Source: Haliscomenobacter hydrossis DSM 1100
Lineage (GTDB): Bacteria; Bacteroidota; Bacteroidia; Chitinophagales; Saprospiraceae
Length of the DNA stretch: 64,000 nucleotides
Assembly: GCF_000212735.1 (NCBI RefSeq)
Contig: NC_015510.1
Coordinates: 5,581,001 to 5,645,000, forward strand
Direction of reading: 5' to 3'
Shown here: piece by piece, positions 9,573 through 18,091 of the stretch
Position numbering within the stretch: the stretch's first letter is position 1
Layout of the letters: each line of letters starts with the position of its first letter
Notes under the pieces: generated by a model
Databases searched by the model: none
What the model was told of the DNA's origin: nothing
What the model saw: the letters and a program-made list of their open reading frames with translations, nothing else
Position numbers and translations under genes: made by a program

Positions 9573-12203
9573 ATGTCAGAAGCGCCAGAAGAATTTGTTT
9601 CCGAATTAGAAAAGCTCCTTGCCGATGGGCAAACAGCGGAAGTCGTCGCCAAACTCCGCCAAATGAACCTTGCCGATGACCTTGCGCAAATCGTGACCCT
9701 CAACGCTGGGCGTTTGGCTGAGCTCGATGGGAAAAACCACACTGGCCAACTCTCTTTTGCTGAGGCCAACATTGAACGAAACAAAATCAATGCTGCCCTG
9801 CTAGCTGTGCTTGGGAAACTATCCTCAGAAAAGACCAACCAGGCCAACATCCGCAGCGACATCTACCACCTCCCCGACCTCCAACCCCACTTCACTGGCC
9901 GCGAAAAAGAACTCAAGATCCTGAACGAGGCCTGGGCCAATCCGCAGACCAATCTGCTACAATTCGTCGCCCCAGGTGGTACGGGCAAAACCATGCTCCT
10001 CACCTACTGGCTAAACCACCGCCTGCCCGACAGCAAAGCCCAACAGCCCGCCGCCATTTACGCCTGGTCCTTCTTCAGCCAGGGCAGCAACGAGGGGCGG
10101 CAGAGCTCTTCCGACTTCTTTTTTGAAGCAGCAGCGCGTTTTTTCGAGCTCCAACTGCCGACCGACCCCAGCGAACGTGGGCGCGAAGTGGCCCGTCGAC
10201 TGCGCAGCGAGCGCTGCCTGCTGATCCTCGACGGCACCGAACCGCTGCAATACCCACCTGGCACCCCTGGTGGCCTAGGCGGCAAACTCAAAGACCCTGC
10301 CCTGGCGGCCCTGCTGCGCGAACTGGCCTTCCAGCAACCCGGCCTCTGTCTGCTGAGCACCCGTGTGGCCATCGAAAACCTCGCGGGCATCGAAGCCCCC
10401 AAACACCAGTGCCGCCAATTGGAAAATTTCGACAACAAGGAAGGAGCTTTGTTCTTGAAAAACCTCGGCGTACGCGGCAAACTCGCCGAACTCGAAGCCG
10501 CCGCCGAAGAGTACAAAGGCCATGCCCTGGCCCTGCGCCTGCTGGGCAATTACCTCGTGGATCTGCTCGATGGCGATGTGCGCCAACGCGACCGCATCCC
10601 GCACCTGACGGATGACGACACGCAGGGCCAACACGCCCGCCGCGTGATGCAGGCCTACGCCCACTGGTTTGAGCAGGGCCACCACGAAGCAGGCGGCAGC
10701 GGCACCCCGCCCGAACTGACCCTGCTGCGACTGATGGGCCTTTTTGACCGCCCCGCCCCTGTCGAAGCGCTGGATGCACTGGCCGCGCCACCCACTATTG
10801 AGGGCCTGACCGATGGATTGGACGGCCTTACTCCTGAGCGCCTGCGCCGCGCCTTCGAACACCTCAAAAAACTCGGCCTGCTCGAAGAAAACCGCCTCAA
10901 AGCACCCGCACTGCCCAAAACCCTGCCCCACTTGCCCGCCCTACGCGAACTGGACAGCCTGGACGCCCACCCCCTCGTGCGCGAGCATTTTGGCCAGGCA
11001 CTCGAAGCCGAACGGCCCGTTGCCTGGCGTGAAGCCAATACCCGCCTCTACCATTTTTACAAAAACCTGCCCAGTAAGCAGCTGCCCGATACGCTGGCGG
11101 AACTGGAGCCGCTTTATACGGCCATGGCTTTTGGGGCACGGGCGGGTTTGCAGCAGGAGGTGTTGGATGAAGTATATTGGGAAAGAATTAGCAGAAAAAA
11201 TCACGCTTACTCCCTCGAACAACTCGGTGCCTTCGGAAGCGATTTGGCCGGTTTGGCCACTTTGTTCGAAAATCCCTGGTCGAAACCTTCCCAAAACATG
11301 AGCGAGGCGAACCAGGCAGTGGTCTTGAGTTGGGCCGGTTTCCGGCTGCGGGGCTTGGGCAGGTTGCGGGAGGCTGCGGAACCGATGCAGGCGAGTTTGG
11401 AGTTTCAGAAAAAATTAGAAAACTGGGAAGAAGTTGCGGTGAATGCCTCCAACTTAAGCCAACTGTACCTCACCCTCGGTGCCCTGCGCGAGGCGGTAGA
11501 TTTCGGACGGCAGGCCGTGGACTTTGCCGACCGGAGCGGGGATGGTTTTGAAAAAGAAGCCGACAGAGCAACCCTTGCCGACGCGCTGCACCAGGTCGGC
11601 CAAAAAGCCGAGGCGGAGCAGCTGTTTGCCGAAGCGGAGGCCATGCAGCGGGAAAGACGGCCGGAGTACCGTTTTTTGTTTTCCCTGCGTGGGTACCAGT
11701 ACTGCGACCTACTGCTGGGGCTTGGGAAACGGGTGGAGGTGTTGGAGCGGGCAGAGGAAGGTTTGAAAATTTCAACCGAACAAAACTGGCTTATGGACAT
11801 CGCCCTCGACCAGCTCTCTATTGCCCGTGCCCACACCGCAGCCAGCCAAAGCGAAGACAGCGCCGCCCACCACGCTGCCGCGGAACAATCCTTCAATGCC
11901 GCTGTGGAGGGCTTGCGAAAAGCAGGAACGACAGACATGCTCCCCAAAGGCCTACTCGCCCGCGCCAAGTGGCGCATCAGCACCCAGCGCCCCGCAGCTG
12001 CACTCGAAGACCTCGAGGAGGTGTACGAGATTGCCGATAGCGGCAGCATGGGGCTGTATCTGGTGGATTGGCATATCGCCATGGCGCGGCTCCGGCGCAT
12101 GGAGGGGGATGATGCCGCAGCGGAGCAGCACAAGGCCGAGGCCCTGCGCAGGATCGCGGAAACGGGGTATCTGCGGCGGCTGGAGGAGGCGGAGGGGCTG
12201 TGA
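9573..12203 (+). CDS. STAND-type NTPase with N-terminal effector-associated-like domain and C-terminal TPRs
   Basis: Start ATG 9573 (MSEAPEEFVSELEKLLADG), 876 residues; an upstream in-frame ATG at 9480 would add a non-conserved tail. Residues 5-78 form a small helical domain ending FAEANIERNKINAALLAVL, resembling effector-associated domains (EAD11-like) described for bacterial conflict systems. FTGREKELKIL leads into a STAND NTPase: P-loop GGTGKT (135-140, Lys139), Walker B LLILDGTEPLQ (Asp220), then winged-helix-like segments. Residues about 570-860 are TPR-type helices (AEQLFAEAEAMQ, LREAVDFGRQAVDFA). The inferred role is a sensor/switch that recruits an effector through the EAD. No gene nearby carries a matching EAD. 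GC-rich third positions set it apart from its flanks. Confidence 0.85.
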   Translation: MSEAPEEFVSELEKLLADGQTAEVVAKLRQMNLADDLAQIVTLNAGRLAELDGKNHTGQLSFAEANIERNKINAALLAVLGKLSSEKTNQANIRSDIYHLPDLQPHFTGREKELKILNEAWANPQTNLLQFVAPGGTGKTMLLTYWLNHRLPDSKAQQPAAIYAWSFFSQGSNEGRQSSSDFFFEAAARFFELQLPTDPSERGREVARRLRSERCLLILDGTEPLQYPPGTPGGLGGKLKDPALAALLRELAFQQPGLCLLSTRVAIENLAGIEAPKHQCRQLENFDNKEGALFLKNLGVRGKLAELEAAAEEYKGHALALRLLGNYLVDLLDGDVRQRDRIPHLTDDDTQGQHARRVMQAYAHWFEQGHHEAGGSGTPPELTLLRLMGLFDRPAPVEALDALAAPPTIEGLTDGLDGLTPERLRRAFEHLKKLGLLEENRLKAPALPKTLPHLPALRELDSLDAHPLVREHFGQALEAERPVAWREANTRLYHFYKNLPSKQLPDTLAELEPLYTAMAFGARAGLQQEVLDEVYWERISRKNHAYSLEQLGAFGSDLAGLATLFENPWSKPSQNMSEANQAVVLSWAGFRLRGLGRLREAAEPMQASLEFQKKLENWEEVAVNASNLSQLYLTLGALREAVDFGRQAVDFADRSGDGFEKEADRATLADALHQVGQKAEAEQLFAEAEAMQRERRPEYRFLFSLRGYQYCDLLLGLGKRVEVLERAEEGLKISTEQNWLMDIALDQLSIARAHTAASQSEDSAAHHAAAEQSFNAAVEGLRKAGTTDMLPKGLLARAKWRISTQRPAAALEDLEEVYEIADSGSMGLYLVDWHIAMARLRRMEGDDAAAEQHKAEALRRIAETGYLRRLEEAEGL

Positions 12204-12204
12204 G

Positions 12205-12407
12205 ATTGTCGGCGTGACTTTGAGTCACGCCGACAATAACCCGAAGACACCGACAATACCCCGGCGATCCATACCAATGTGAGGTTGTCGGCGTGACTTC
12301 GAGTCACGCCGACAATACCCCGACGACGGGCCACACCTATGTGAGATTGTCGGCGTGACTCAAAGTCACGCCGACAATACAATACCCCGACGAGTCACGC
12401 CGACAAT
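12205..12407. repeat. REP-type palindrome array (three hairpins and one half-site)
   Basis: Perfect hairpins with arm ATTGTCGGCGTGACT and a 3-base loop lie at 12205-12237 (loop TTG), 12285-12315 (loop TCG) and 12346-12378 (loop CAA), and a single right arm lies at 12393-12407. Linkers share ACCCCGACGAC and CCTATGTGA words. The array begins directly at the STAND gene stop and ends 31 bases before the transposase gene. This is the layout of REP/BIME elements flanking a REP-associated tyrosine transposase. Confidence 0.92.
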
Positions 12408-12438
12408 CAAATTCGACTGAGTACAATAATTTTCACCT

Positions 12439-13071
12439 ATGGAATTTCAAAAAAACACGGTATTTCACATTTACAACCAAGGGAATAATCGGCAAAAAGT
12501 GTTTTTCACCCCTGAAAACTATATTTTTTTTATTCAAAAAATGAGAACCCACGTTGCCCCCTTTGGCGATTTTTTGTGCTACTGCCTAATGCCGAACCAT
12601 TTCCATTGGTTGTTTTACGTTCGGGAGGTGGAATTGGTACTGCCGAATGTCGGCGTGACTCGAAGTAGTGTCGGAGTGACTCAAAGTCACTCCGACACTA
12701 CTTCCGGTCGCGCCGACATTAAACCCCGCACCTTGAACGACTCCATCGGCATACTTTTGCGTTCTTATACACGAGCCATCAACAAGCAAGAAAACAGGAC
12801 TGGTGCATTGTTCAGAGAAAAAACAAAGGCTAAGGATGGTTGGGGGAACCAGTACCCGAGTAAAACTCAGACTAAATACCCTACCCCTGTGTTGCGCTGG
12901 GAAGATTATGGATGGACTGCCTTTAACTACATCCACCACAATCCAGTAAAGGCTGGCCTGGTGAGTCATCCTGAAGAATGGTACTACTCTTCTGCTCTTG
13001 ATTTTGCGGGGAGCAGAAAGGGTACGCTCTGTAACCAGGATTTGGCAAAAGAACTTTTGTTTTTGCAATAG
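12439..13071 (+). CDS. REP-associated tyrosine transposase (RAYT, Y1/HUH family)
   Basis: 210 residues. HUH motif M-P-N-H-F-H-W-L (His54, His56) and catalytic Tyr164 in FNYIHHNPVKAGLV are intact, and SIGILLRSYTRAINKQ and TGALFRE are typical of the RAYT/IS200-like family. Such enzymes nick single-stranded REP hairpins and are thought to spread them. The gene is flanked by cognate REP hairpins on both sides. A REP-derived 75-base palindrome lies in frame inside it (residues 70-94) between the HUH motif and the catalytic tyrosine. The stop codon TAG overlaps the first base of a downstream REP fragment (13071-13079). Confidence 0.92.
   Translation: MEFQKNTVFHIYNQGNNRQKVFFTPENYIFFIQKMRTHVAPFGDFLCYCLMPNHFHWLFYVREVELVLPNVGVTRSSVGVTQSHSDTTSGRADIKPRTLNDSIGILLRSYTRAINKQENRTGALFREKTKAKDGWGNQYPSKTQTKYPTPVLRWEDYGWTAFNYIHHNPVKAGLVSHPEEWYYSSALDFAGSRKGTLCNQDLAKELLFLQ
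12646..12720. repeat. REP-derived nested palindrome inside the transposase gene
   Basis: Exactly 75 bases, 25 codons, in frame. Outer arms AATGTCGGCG / CGCCGACATT match the REP core. The inner hairpin has perfect 19-base arms (12663-12681 and 12685-12703) with loop CAA, the same loop as the third upstream REP. In the inner hairpin the core GTCGGCGTGACT has become GTCGGAGTGACT and its partner AGTCACGCCGAC has become AGTCACTCCGAC, a compensated pair change. Confidence 0.93.
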
Positions 13072-13080
13072 TCGGCGTGT

Positions 13081-13113
13081 ATTGTCGGCGTGACTCGAAG
13101 TCACGCCGACAAT
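13081..13113. repeat. Downstream REP hairpin
   Basis: A perfect copy of the 15-base arm with loop CGA, ten bases after the transposase stop, preceded by a truncated GTCGGCGTG at 13071-13079. Together with 12205-12407 it brackets the transposase, making 12205-13113 one REP-transposase unit. Confidence 0.92.
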
Positions 13114-13235
13114 ATTACACCAACTGTTAAATAAATCCGAATTTAGCAGGCTATACAATCAAAACTTGCTAGGTTCAACGTTTATTCGCATGACTACTAT
13201 TTAAAGTTGTCAATAACCAATGAAAACCGAATACA

Positions 13236-14018
13236 ATGCCTAAAAACCAAGCGCTCCTACTCATTTTGAGCCTATGCTCAGCTGGACTCCTCCAGGCTCA
13301 AACCCCCAAGGTGGTGGCGAGCAATCCTGTTTCATCCATTCTGAAAAAAAACGTCAAACAAATGGTCCGGTTGCCTGACAGCTATGCTGCTTCCCAACAA
13401 AAGTACCCTGTCTTGTTTCTTTTACAAGTCAATGACGAGATGGTGGAAGAAATTGCAGGAATAGCTCAAAAACTGCACACTGACAGTGGTACCCCGGAAA
13501 TGATCGTAGTGGGTATTGATGTTGAAGACAAACTGGAAAGGAAACAAGAAAACGCCGTGTACGACAAATACCTGTCCTACCTGGAGCAAGATTTGATCCC
13601 CTCCATCGAAAAAAAATACCGCAGCAATGGGCAGAGGGTATTGCACGGCAGATCCCTGTCGGGTTCCTTTGCCTTGTACGCCATGCTGAGCAAACCGACC
13701 TTGTTCAACGGCTACATCGCTGCGAGCAAGGAATGGTATGACGACAATAATGATTTTTTCACAGGATTGGCCAACAAGGCCTTGCAAAGTGCCGACAAAT
13801 TCAAGGACCGGAAAATCTTCCTGGCTTCCTTGAACGGGGCTTACAACAACAACAACATAGCCGAAGTGAACGAAAACATGACCGCTTTCGCTAAGTTATT
13901 GGCCAGCAAATCCGGTAATAAAATCGCCAGTAAGTACGAAGCCCTTGATGATTGGGGCATATCGCCTCATCCTGGCTTAAAAGAGGGCTTACTCTTTGTG
14001 GCTAAGGCGGGGAAATGA
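13236..14018 (+). CDS. Secreted esterase D-type alpha/beta hydrolase
   Basis: 260 residues with Sec signal MPKNQALLLILSLCSAGLLQAQ. It follows the putative esterase (PF00756, siderophore/S-formylglutathione esterase-like) pattern: YPVLFLLQ strand, VVGIDVED, LIPSIEKKYR, then nucleophile elbow H-G-R-S-L-S-G and a C-terminal SPHPGLKEGL that can supply the catalytic histidine. It likely hydrolyses an ester outside the cytoplasm; the substrate is unknown. It is a single gene preceded by the REP unit and followed by a terminator-like hairpin. Confidence 0.8.
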   Translation: MPKNQALLLILSLCSAGLLQAQTPKVVASNPVSSILKKNVKQMVRLPDSYAASQQKYPVLFLLQVNDEMVEEIAGIAQKLHTDSGTPEMIVVGIDVEDKLERKQENAVYDKYLSYLEQDLIPSIEKKYRSNGQRVLHGRSLSGSFALYAMLSKPTLFNGYIAASKEWYDDNNDFFTGLANKALQSADKFKDRKIFLASLNGAYNNNNIAEVNENMTAFAKLLASKSGNKIASKYEALDDWGISPHPGLKEGLLFVAKAGK

Positions 14019-14070
14019 TAGCAGGCGCCAGCTGAACGCTGAGCCCATATTTTGTCCTTAGACGCTGAGA

Positions 14071-14100
14071 ACAGAAGGTCTTGCCCAGGCAACCTTCTGT
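14071..14100 (+). terminator. Candidate terminator hairpin
   Basis: ACAGAAGGT / ACCTTCTGT arms with a 12-base loop lie 52 bases after the esterase stop, followed by a T-rich stretch (CCTTGTCATTTTC). It is plausible as an intrinsic terminator, although the T run is interrupted. Confidence 0.5.
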
Positions 14101-14135
14101 CCTTGTCATTTTCTCATCTCTAATCTTCAGCTTCG

Positions 14136-14447
14136 ATGTATCAACTCATCTTCCTTTATCCACCGCCAGCTGATGTAGAACAGTTTGAAGCGGACTTTGC
14201 GGCGCATTTGGTTCTTTTGCACGAAAAAGCAGGCATTCCAGCAGCCTCAAAACCTTACACACTGACCAAGTTCATGCCTACACCCGACGGCGCCCTCGTC
14301 TACTACCTAATGCTTACCCTGCATTTTGAGTCGGCGGAAGCTTTGGACGCGGCGGCGGAATCGAAAGCCATGCAGGAAGTGGGGACTGATGTGTACCGGA
14401 TTTCGACGGGCGGTGTGCCTGCTATTTTGATGGGCAACACAGAATGA
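14136..14447 (+). CDS. EthD-family small protein
   Basis: 103 residues. The start MYQLIFLYPPPADVEQFEADF, the conserved H-L region (AHLVLLHEKAGI) and the ending MQEVGTDVYRISTGGVPAIL match the EthD (PF07110) dimeric ferredoxin-like fold. EthD was named from ethyl tert-butyl ether degradation, but most homologues have no known activity. It has no operon partner on the same strand closer than about 280 bases. Confidence 0.75.
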   Translation: MYQLIFLYPPPADVEQFEADFAAHLVLLHEKAGIPAASKPYTLTKFMPTPDGALVYYLMLTLHFESAEALDAAAESKAMQEVGTDVYRISTGGVPAILMGNTE

Positions 14448-14475
14448 TCTGTAAATCAAAAAAATCCACAAACTT

Positions 14476-14616
14476 TTGACAAAAACTAACTATGAAAAAA
14501 TAAATATTGCCTACTTAACAAAATACAATACAGGACACAACATAGTATATGCCAACGGAATAGTTGAAGAAAAACATATTGACAAAACGATGGAGTTTGT
14601 GATAGAAGAAGAATAA
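14476..14616 (+). pseudogene. Possible AT-rich gene remnant
   Basis: An open frame without an ATG runs from the stop at 14452 to TAA 14614-14616. It reads as plausible protein (INIAYLTKYNTGHNIVYANG, then EEKHIDKTMEFVIEEE) with marked AT bias relative to its neighbours. A TTG at 14476 could be a start but no ribosome site supports it. It is most likely the 3-prime stub of a lost gene; a small intact gene is less likely. Confidence 0.3.
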
Positions 14617-14732
14617 AAACTATAGCCAACAAAAGGTTTTGTGCAACAACATTTTCAAAAATAGATGTACTTTTACAACAGGCCCGCCAATGGGTTTAGA
14701 GCTTGTTTAAATACACTTCTTCTATCTTTGAG

Positions 14733-16271
14733 ATGGCTACACAAAAATATGATATCGTAATCATCGGCGCCGGGCACAATGGGCTGGTGGCTGCAACTTA
14801 TTTGGCAAAGGCAGGCAAAAAAGTCCTGGTGCTGGAAGCAAACGCTGAAATCGGCGGTGCCACTGCCAGTGTACGTGTTTTCCCCGATTTTGATGCGCAG
14901 CTATCACGTTACGCTTACCTGGTTTCGCTGTTTCCGGATAAAATCATTCAAGACCTGAAACTTAATTTTAAATGCTTATCCCGGCGAGTGGCCAGTTATA
15001 CCCCCTATGCTGCCCAGGGAAAAAACGCTGGATTGCTCATTTCCAGAATCTGGGATGAGCAGACGGCTGCGTCCTTTGCCTCATTGGAAGGGGGCGAAGC
15101 CGAGATGAAAGCCTGGCGAAAATTTTATGATGAAATAGAACAATTTGCCGGACGGATAGCTCCTACGATGCTAAAACCATTGCTTTCCCGCTCGCAACTC
15201 AGGAAAGAAATTGGGCTTGACCCTGTTTGGGACTATTTAATTGAGGAACCCATTGGACAAGCCATCTTCAAGCATTTTAAGCATGATGTTGTGCGAGGAG
15301 TAGTGCTTACTGATGCACTCATTGGCACCTTTACTTCAGCTTACGATTTGCAGGCCAACAAATGTTTCCTCTACCACCTGATTGGCAATGGAACGGGCGA
15401 ATGGAAAGTACCTCAGGGGGGTATGGGCGCATTGGTACGTGAGTTGGAACGTGTAGCTTTGGCATCCGGCGTCTCCATTTTGACCAATAGTAGCGTTACC
15501 GCTGTGCAGTCAGACGAAAAAGAAGTCTTGGTAAGCCTGGAAAATGGAGATCAATTTTCAGCGAACTACCTGCTTTCCAATACTGCGCCTCAAGTACTGG
15601 CAAAATTGCGTGGAAAAAATCCTCCGGCCAGTTTAGATGGTTCGCAGATGAAAATCAATATGCTGGTCAAACAATTGCCCCGACTTAAATCAGGAGCAGA
15701 CCCGCGCGATGCATTCGCTGGCACCTTTCACATCAACGAAAGTTTTTCCCAGCTGGAGTCTGCCTACCAGCAAGCAAAAGCGGGCACTATACCCGCCTCG
15801 ATGCCCCTGGAGATTTATTGCCATACCCTAACCGACACGAGTATCCTGAGCCCTGAATTACAGCAGAAAGGATTCCATACACTCACGCTCTTTGGGTTGC
15901 ATACGCCAGCGGCTTTGTTTGATGATAACCACGACGCTCAACGAAAACTTGCCCTGCAATTAGCCATCGACTCCCTTAATCAGTATTTGGCTGAGCCTAT
16001 TGAATCCGTGCTTGCCCGGTCTACAAATGGTGAATTGGCCATCGAAGCCAAAACCCCACGCGACATAGAAGCGGAGGTTGGCTTACCTCGTGGAAATATT
16101 TTTCATCGGGATTTAGCCTTCCCCTTCCACGAAGATGGAGAAGCGCCCAGTTGGGGGGTGGAAACGGACGATGCCCGGATTTTTATTTGTGGAGCAGGTG
16201 CCATCCGTGGGGGTGGAGTAAGCGGAATTCCTGGGCACAACGCAGCCATGGCTGTGCTTGAGCGCGGGTAA
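14733..16271 (+). CDS. FAD-dependent oxidoreductase, PYROXD2 / phytoene desaturase-like
   Basis: Start ATG 14733 (512 residues, MATQKYDIVIIGAGHNG). An N-terminal Rossmann dinucleotide motif G-A-G-H-N-G followed by VLVLEANAEIGGATAS defines an amine-oxidase/phytoene-desaturase-type FAD protein. The C-terminal IFICGAGAIRGGGVSGIPGHNAA is the second FAD contact typical of the PYROXD2-like group. There are no carotenoid genes nearby, so a carotenoid role is not supported; the substrate is unknown. The upstream ATG at 14703 would add ten residues not typical of the family. Confidence 0.85.
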   Translation: MATQKYDIVIIGAGHNGLVAATYLAKAGKKVLVLEANAEIGGATASVRVFPDFDAQLSRYAYLVSLFPDKIIQDLKLNFKCLSRRVASYTPYAAQGKNAGLLISRIWDEQTAASFASLEGGEAEMKAWRKFYDEIEQFAGRIAPTMLKPLLSRSQLRKEIGLDPVWDYLIEEPIGQAIFKHFKHDVVRGVVLTDALIGTFTSAYDLQANKCFLYHLIGNGTGEWKVPQGGMGALVRELERVALASGVSILTNSSVTAVQSDEKEVLVSLENGDQFSANYLLSNTAPQVLAKLRGKNPPASLDGSQMKINMLVKQLPRLKSGADPRDAFAGTFHINESFSQLESAYQQAKAGTIPASMPLEIYCHTLTDTSILSPELQQKGFHTLTLFGLHTPAALFDDNHDAQRKLALQLAIDSLNQYLAEPIESVLARSTNGELAIEAKTPRDIEAEVGLPRGNIFHRDLAFPFHEDGEAPSWGVETDDARIFICGAGAIRGGGVSGIPGHNAAMAVLERG

Positions 16272-16509
16272 GGAACGAGATAAAGTTGGAGCGTTTGAAC
16301 CGAGATTGTTCAATCAACTGTGTCAAAACGTACTTTCCTTTGTTCATTCCTGCCTCGTTTTACAGGCTCTAAGTTCTCATTCAAATCGTACACAAGCCAA
16401 AAAACGCTGTAGCCTTTGATTTTACTAGCGGTGTTGAAATATGATTTTTATCTTAACCGGACACTACTGATTTTGTGTACTTTTAAAGAACTATAACAAA
16501 CAAAAACAC

Positions 16510-18030
16510 ATGAAAAAGTTTCTCCTGTTTTTTCTGCTGCTCCATAGCGGATATGGCGCTTTTGCGCAAACCAAAACCCAACATCCGCCATTGGTGACCT
16601 TTACCAATGAGCAAGACCATCGAAATATGATGGAGCAATTGGGCATCAAAATACTGAGGCCGGGACCAAGTGGCAACGAATCAGCACCCAATGCCGCCAA
16701 TTACAATGAAGCCCTGGCCAACCCCTGTCCACAACTTCCGGAGCTATTGCTGACCAAAAATGGCGTGAAGGTGACCACTGCCGAGATGTGGTGGAATCAA
16801 CGGCGCAAAGAGATTGTAACGGATGTAGAAAGAGAGCTGTATGGTCGACTGCCCAATAATATCCCTGTTGTAAAGTGGGAGGTGAAAATTACGGACAAAG
16901 AATTCGTCGGGCGTACTCCGGTCATCGCCAAACAAATTATCGGGCATGTGGACAACAGCAGTTACCCCCTGATCAATGTAGACATCAACATGATGCTGGT
17001 GGTGCCGACCAACGTCAAAGGCCCCGTGCCAGTGTTGATGATGTTTGGCCGCCCAGCCTTTCCTGCACCCGCACAACCGAGTGCAGAACACCTGGAAATC
17101 ATCAATCAATCGTTCAAAGAGATGATGATCAAACAGGACCCGAAATTGAAAGAAATTTTTGACTTGTATCCTGCCTACATGCCCATCACCCGACTGCCTG
17201 GCCGCAACCCTTTTGCGCCAGCACCCGAAGGTGACCTTCCACCGACGGAGCAGTTGTTGGCAGCTGGCTGGGGTTATGTGACCATTGACCCAGCCAGTAT
17301 TCAAGCAGACAACCACGCAGGGATTACCCGTGGCATCATTGGTTTGGTCAACAAAGGCCAGCCCAGAAAACCGGAAGACTGGGGTGCTTTGCGTGCCTGG
17401 GCCTGGGGTGCAGCGCGAGGCCTGGATTATCTGGAAACCGACCCCCTCGTAGACGCTAAAAAAGTAGGAATAGAAGGTGTTTCGCGTTATGGCAAAGCGG
17501 CTTTGGTGACCTTGGCTTTTGAGCAACGTTTTGCGGTGGGGCTAATTGGTTCATCGGGCAAAGGTGGCACGACCTTACACCGCCGGGTTTTTGGCGAAGC
17601 CGTAGAAAGCCTTACCGGAGGAGAAAACTACTGGATGTGTGGCAATTACATGAAATACGGTGCTGCCGAATCGTCTTTTGGTAGCAAAACAGGCTGCGAC
17701 TTACCAGTAGATTCGCATGACGTACTCGCGATGTGTGCGCCGCGCCTGGCTTTTGTGAGTTATGGTATTCCTGAAAAAGGCGATGCCAAATGGCTAGACC
17801 AAAAGGGGAGTTACATGGCCACGGTAGCCGCTGGTTCCGTGTATAAATTATTGGGTGCAAAAGATTTAGGCGTTTCAAACGACTACATGAGCGAAAAAAT
17901 GCCGCCGATGCTTACCGATATGCTCGATGGGCATTTGGCCTGGCGACAGCACGACGGCGGACATACTGACGCGCCCAATTTTAAATATTTTATCCCTTGG
18001 GCAAGTAAGTTTTTGGGGCATCAGAAGTAA
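16510..18030 (+). CDS. Secreted glucuronoyl esterase-like protein (CE15 family)
   Basis: 506 residues with Sec signal MKKFLLFFLLLHSGYGAFAQ. WWNQRRKEIVTDVERELYGRLP, GRPAFP, GWGYVTIDP and the nucleophile motif G-V-S-R-Y-G-K (Ser325) are CE15 hallmarks; His485 in HDGGHTDAPNF completes the active site. CE15 enzymes cut ester bonds between lignin alcohols and glucuronoyl groups of xylan. The usual Cys before the nucleophile is Val here, as in many bacterial members lacking that disulfide. No xylanase lies beside it, so a lignocellulose role is likely from the family but not from context. Confidence 0.85.
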   Translation: MKKFLLFFLLLHSGYGAFAQTKTQHPPLVTFTNEQDHRNMMEQLGIKILRPGPSGNESAPNAANYNEALANPCPQLPELLLTKNGVKVTTAEMWWNQRRKEIVTDVERELYGRLPNNIPVVKWEVKITDKEFVGRTPVIAKQIIGHVDNSSYPLINVDINMMLVVPTNVKGPVPVLMMFGRPAFPAPAQPSAEHLEIINQSFKEMMIKQDPKLKEIFDLYPAYMPITRLPGRNPFAPAPEGDLPPTEQLLAAGWGYVTIDPASIQADNHAGITRGIIGLVNKGQPRKPEDWGALRAWAWGAARGLDYLETDPLVDAKKVGIEGVSRYGKAALVTLAFEQRFAVGLIGSSGKGGTTLHRRVFGEAVESLTGGENYWMCGNYMKYGAAESSFGSKTGCDLPVDSHDVLAMCAPRLAFVSYGIPEKGDAKWLDQKGSYMATVAAGSVYKLLGAKDLGVSNDYMSEKMPPMLTDMLDGHLAWRQHDGGHTDAPNFKYFIPWASKFLGHQK

Positions 18031-18036
18031 AAAAAC

Positions 18037-18084
18037 TGTAACAGTTTAACACCCCGCGTGCGTGTGAGGTGCTAAACTGTTACA
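18037..18084. terminator. Bidirectional terminator between convergent genes
   Basis: 17-base arms TGTAACAGTTTAACACC / GGTGCTAAACTGTTACA pair with a single G-T mismatch around a GC-rich loop. The hairpin is flanked by A5 on the left and by AAAAAGTATTACTTTTT on the right, so it can terminate both the CE15 gene and the minus-strand lipoprotein gene. Confidence 0.85.
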
Positions 18085-18091
18085 AAAAGTA

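Noticed and set aside
12205-12407. Regularly spaced repeats resembling a CRISPR array
   Set aside because: Each repeat is a full palindrome, units are 61-80 bases with shared linker words, spacers are not unique, and a RAYT transposase follows. No cas genes are present. This is a REP array.
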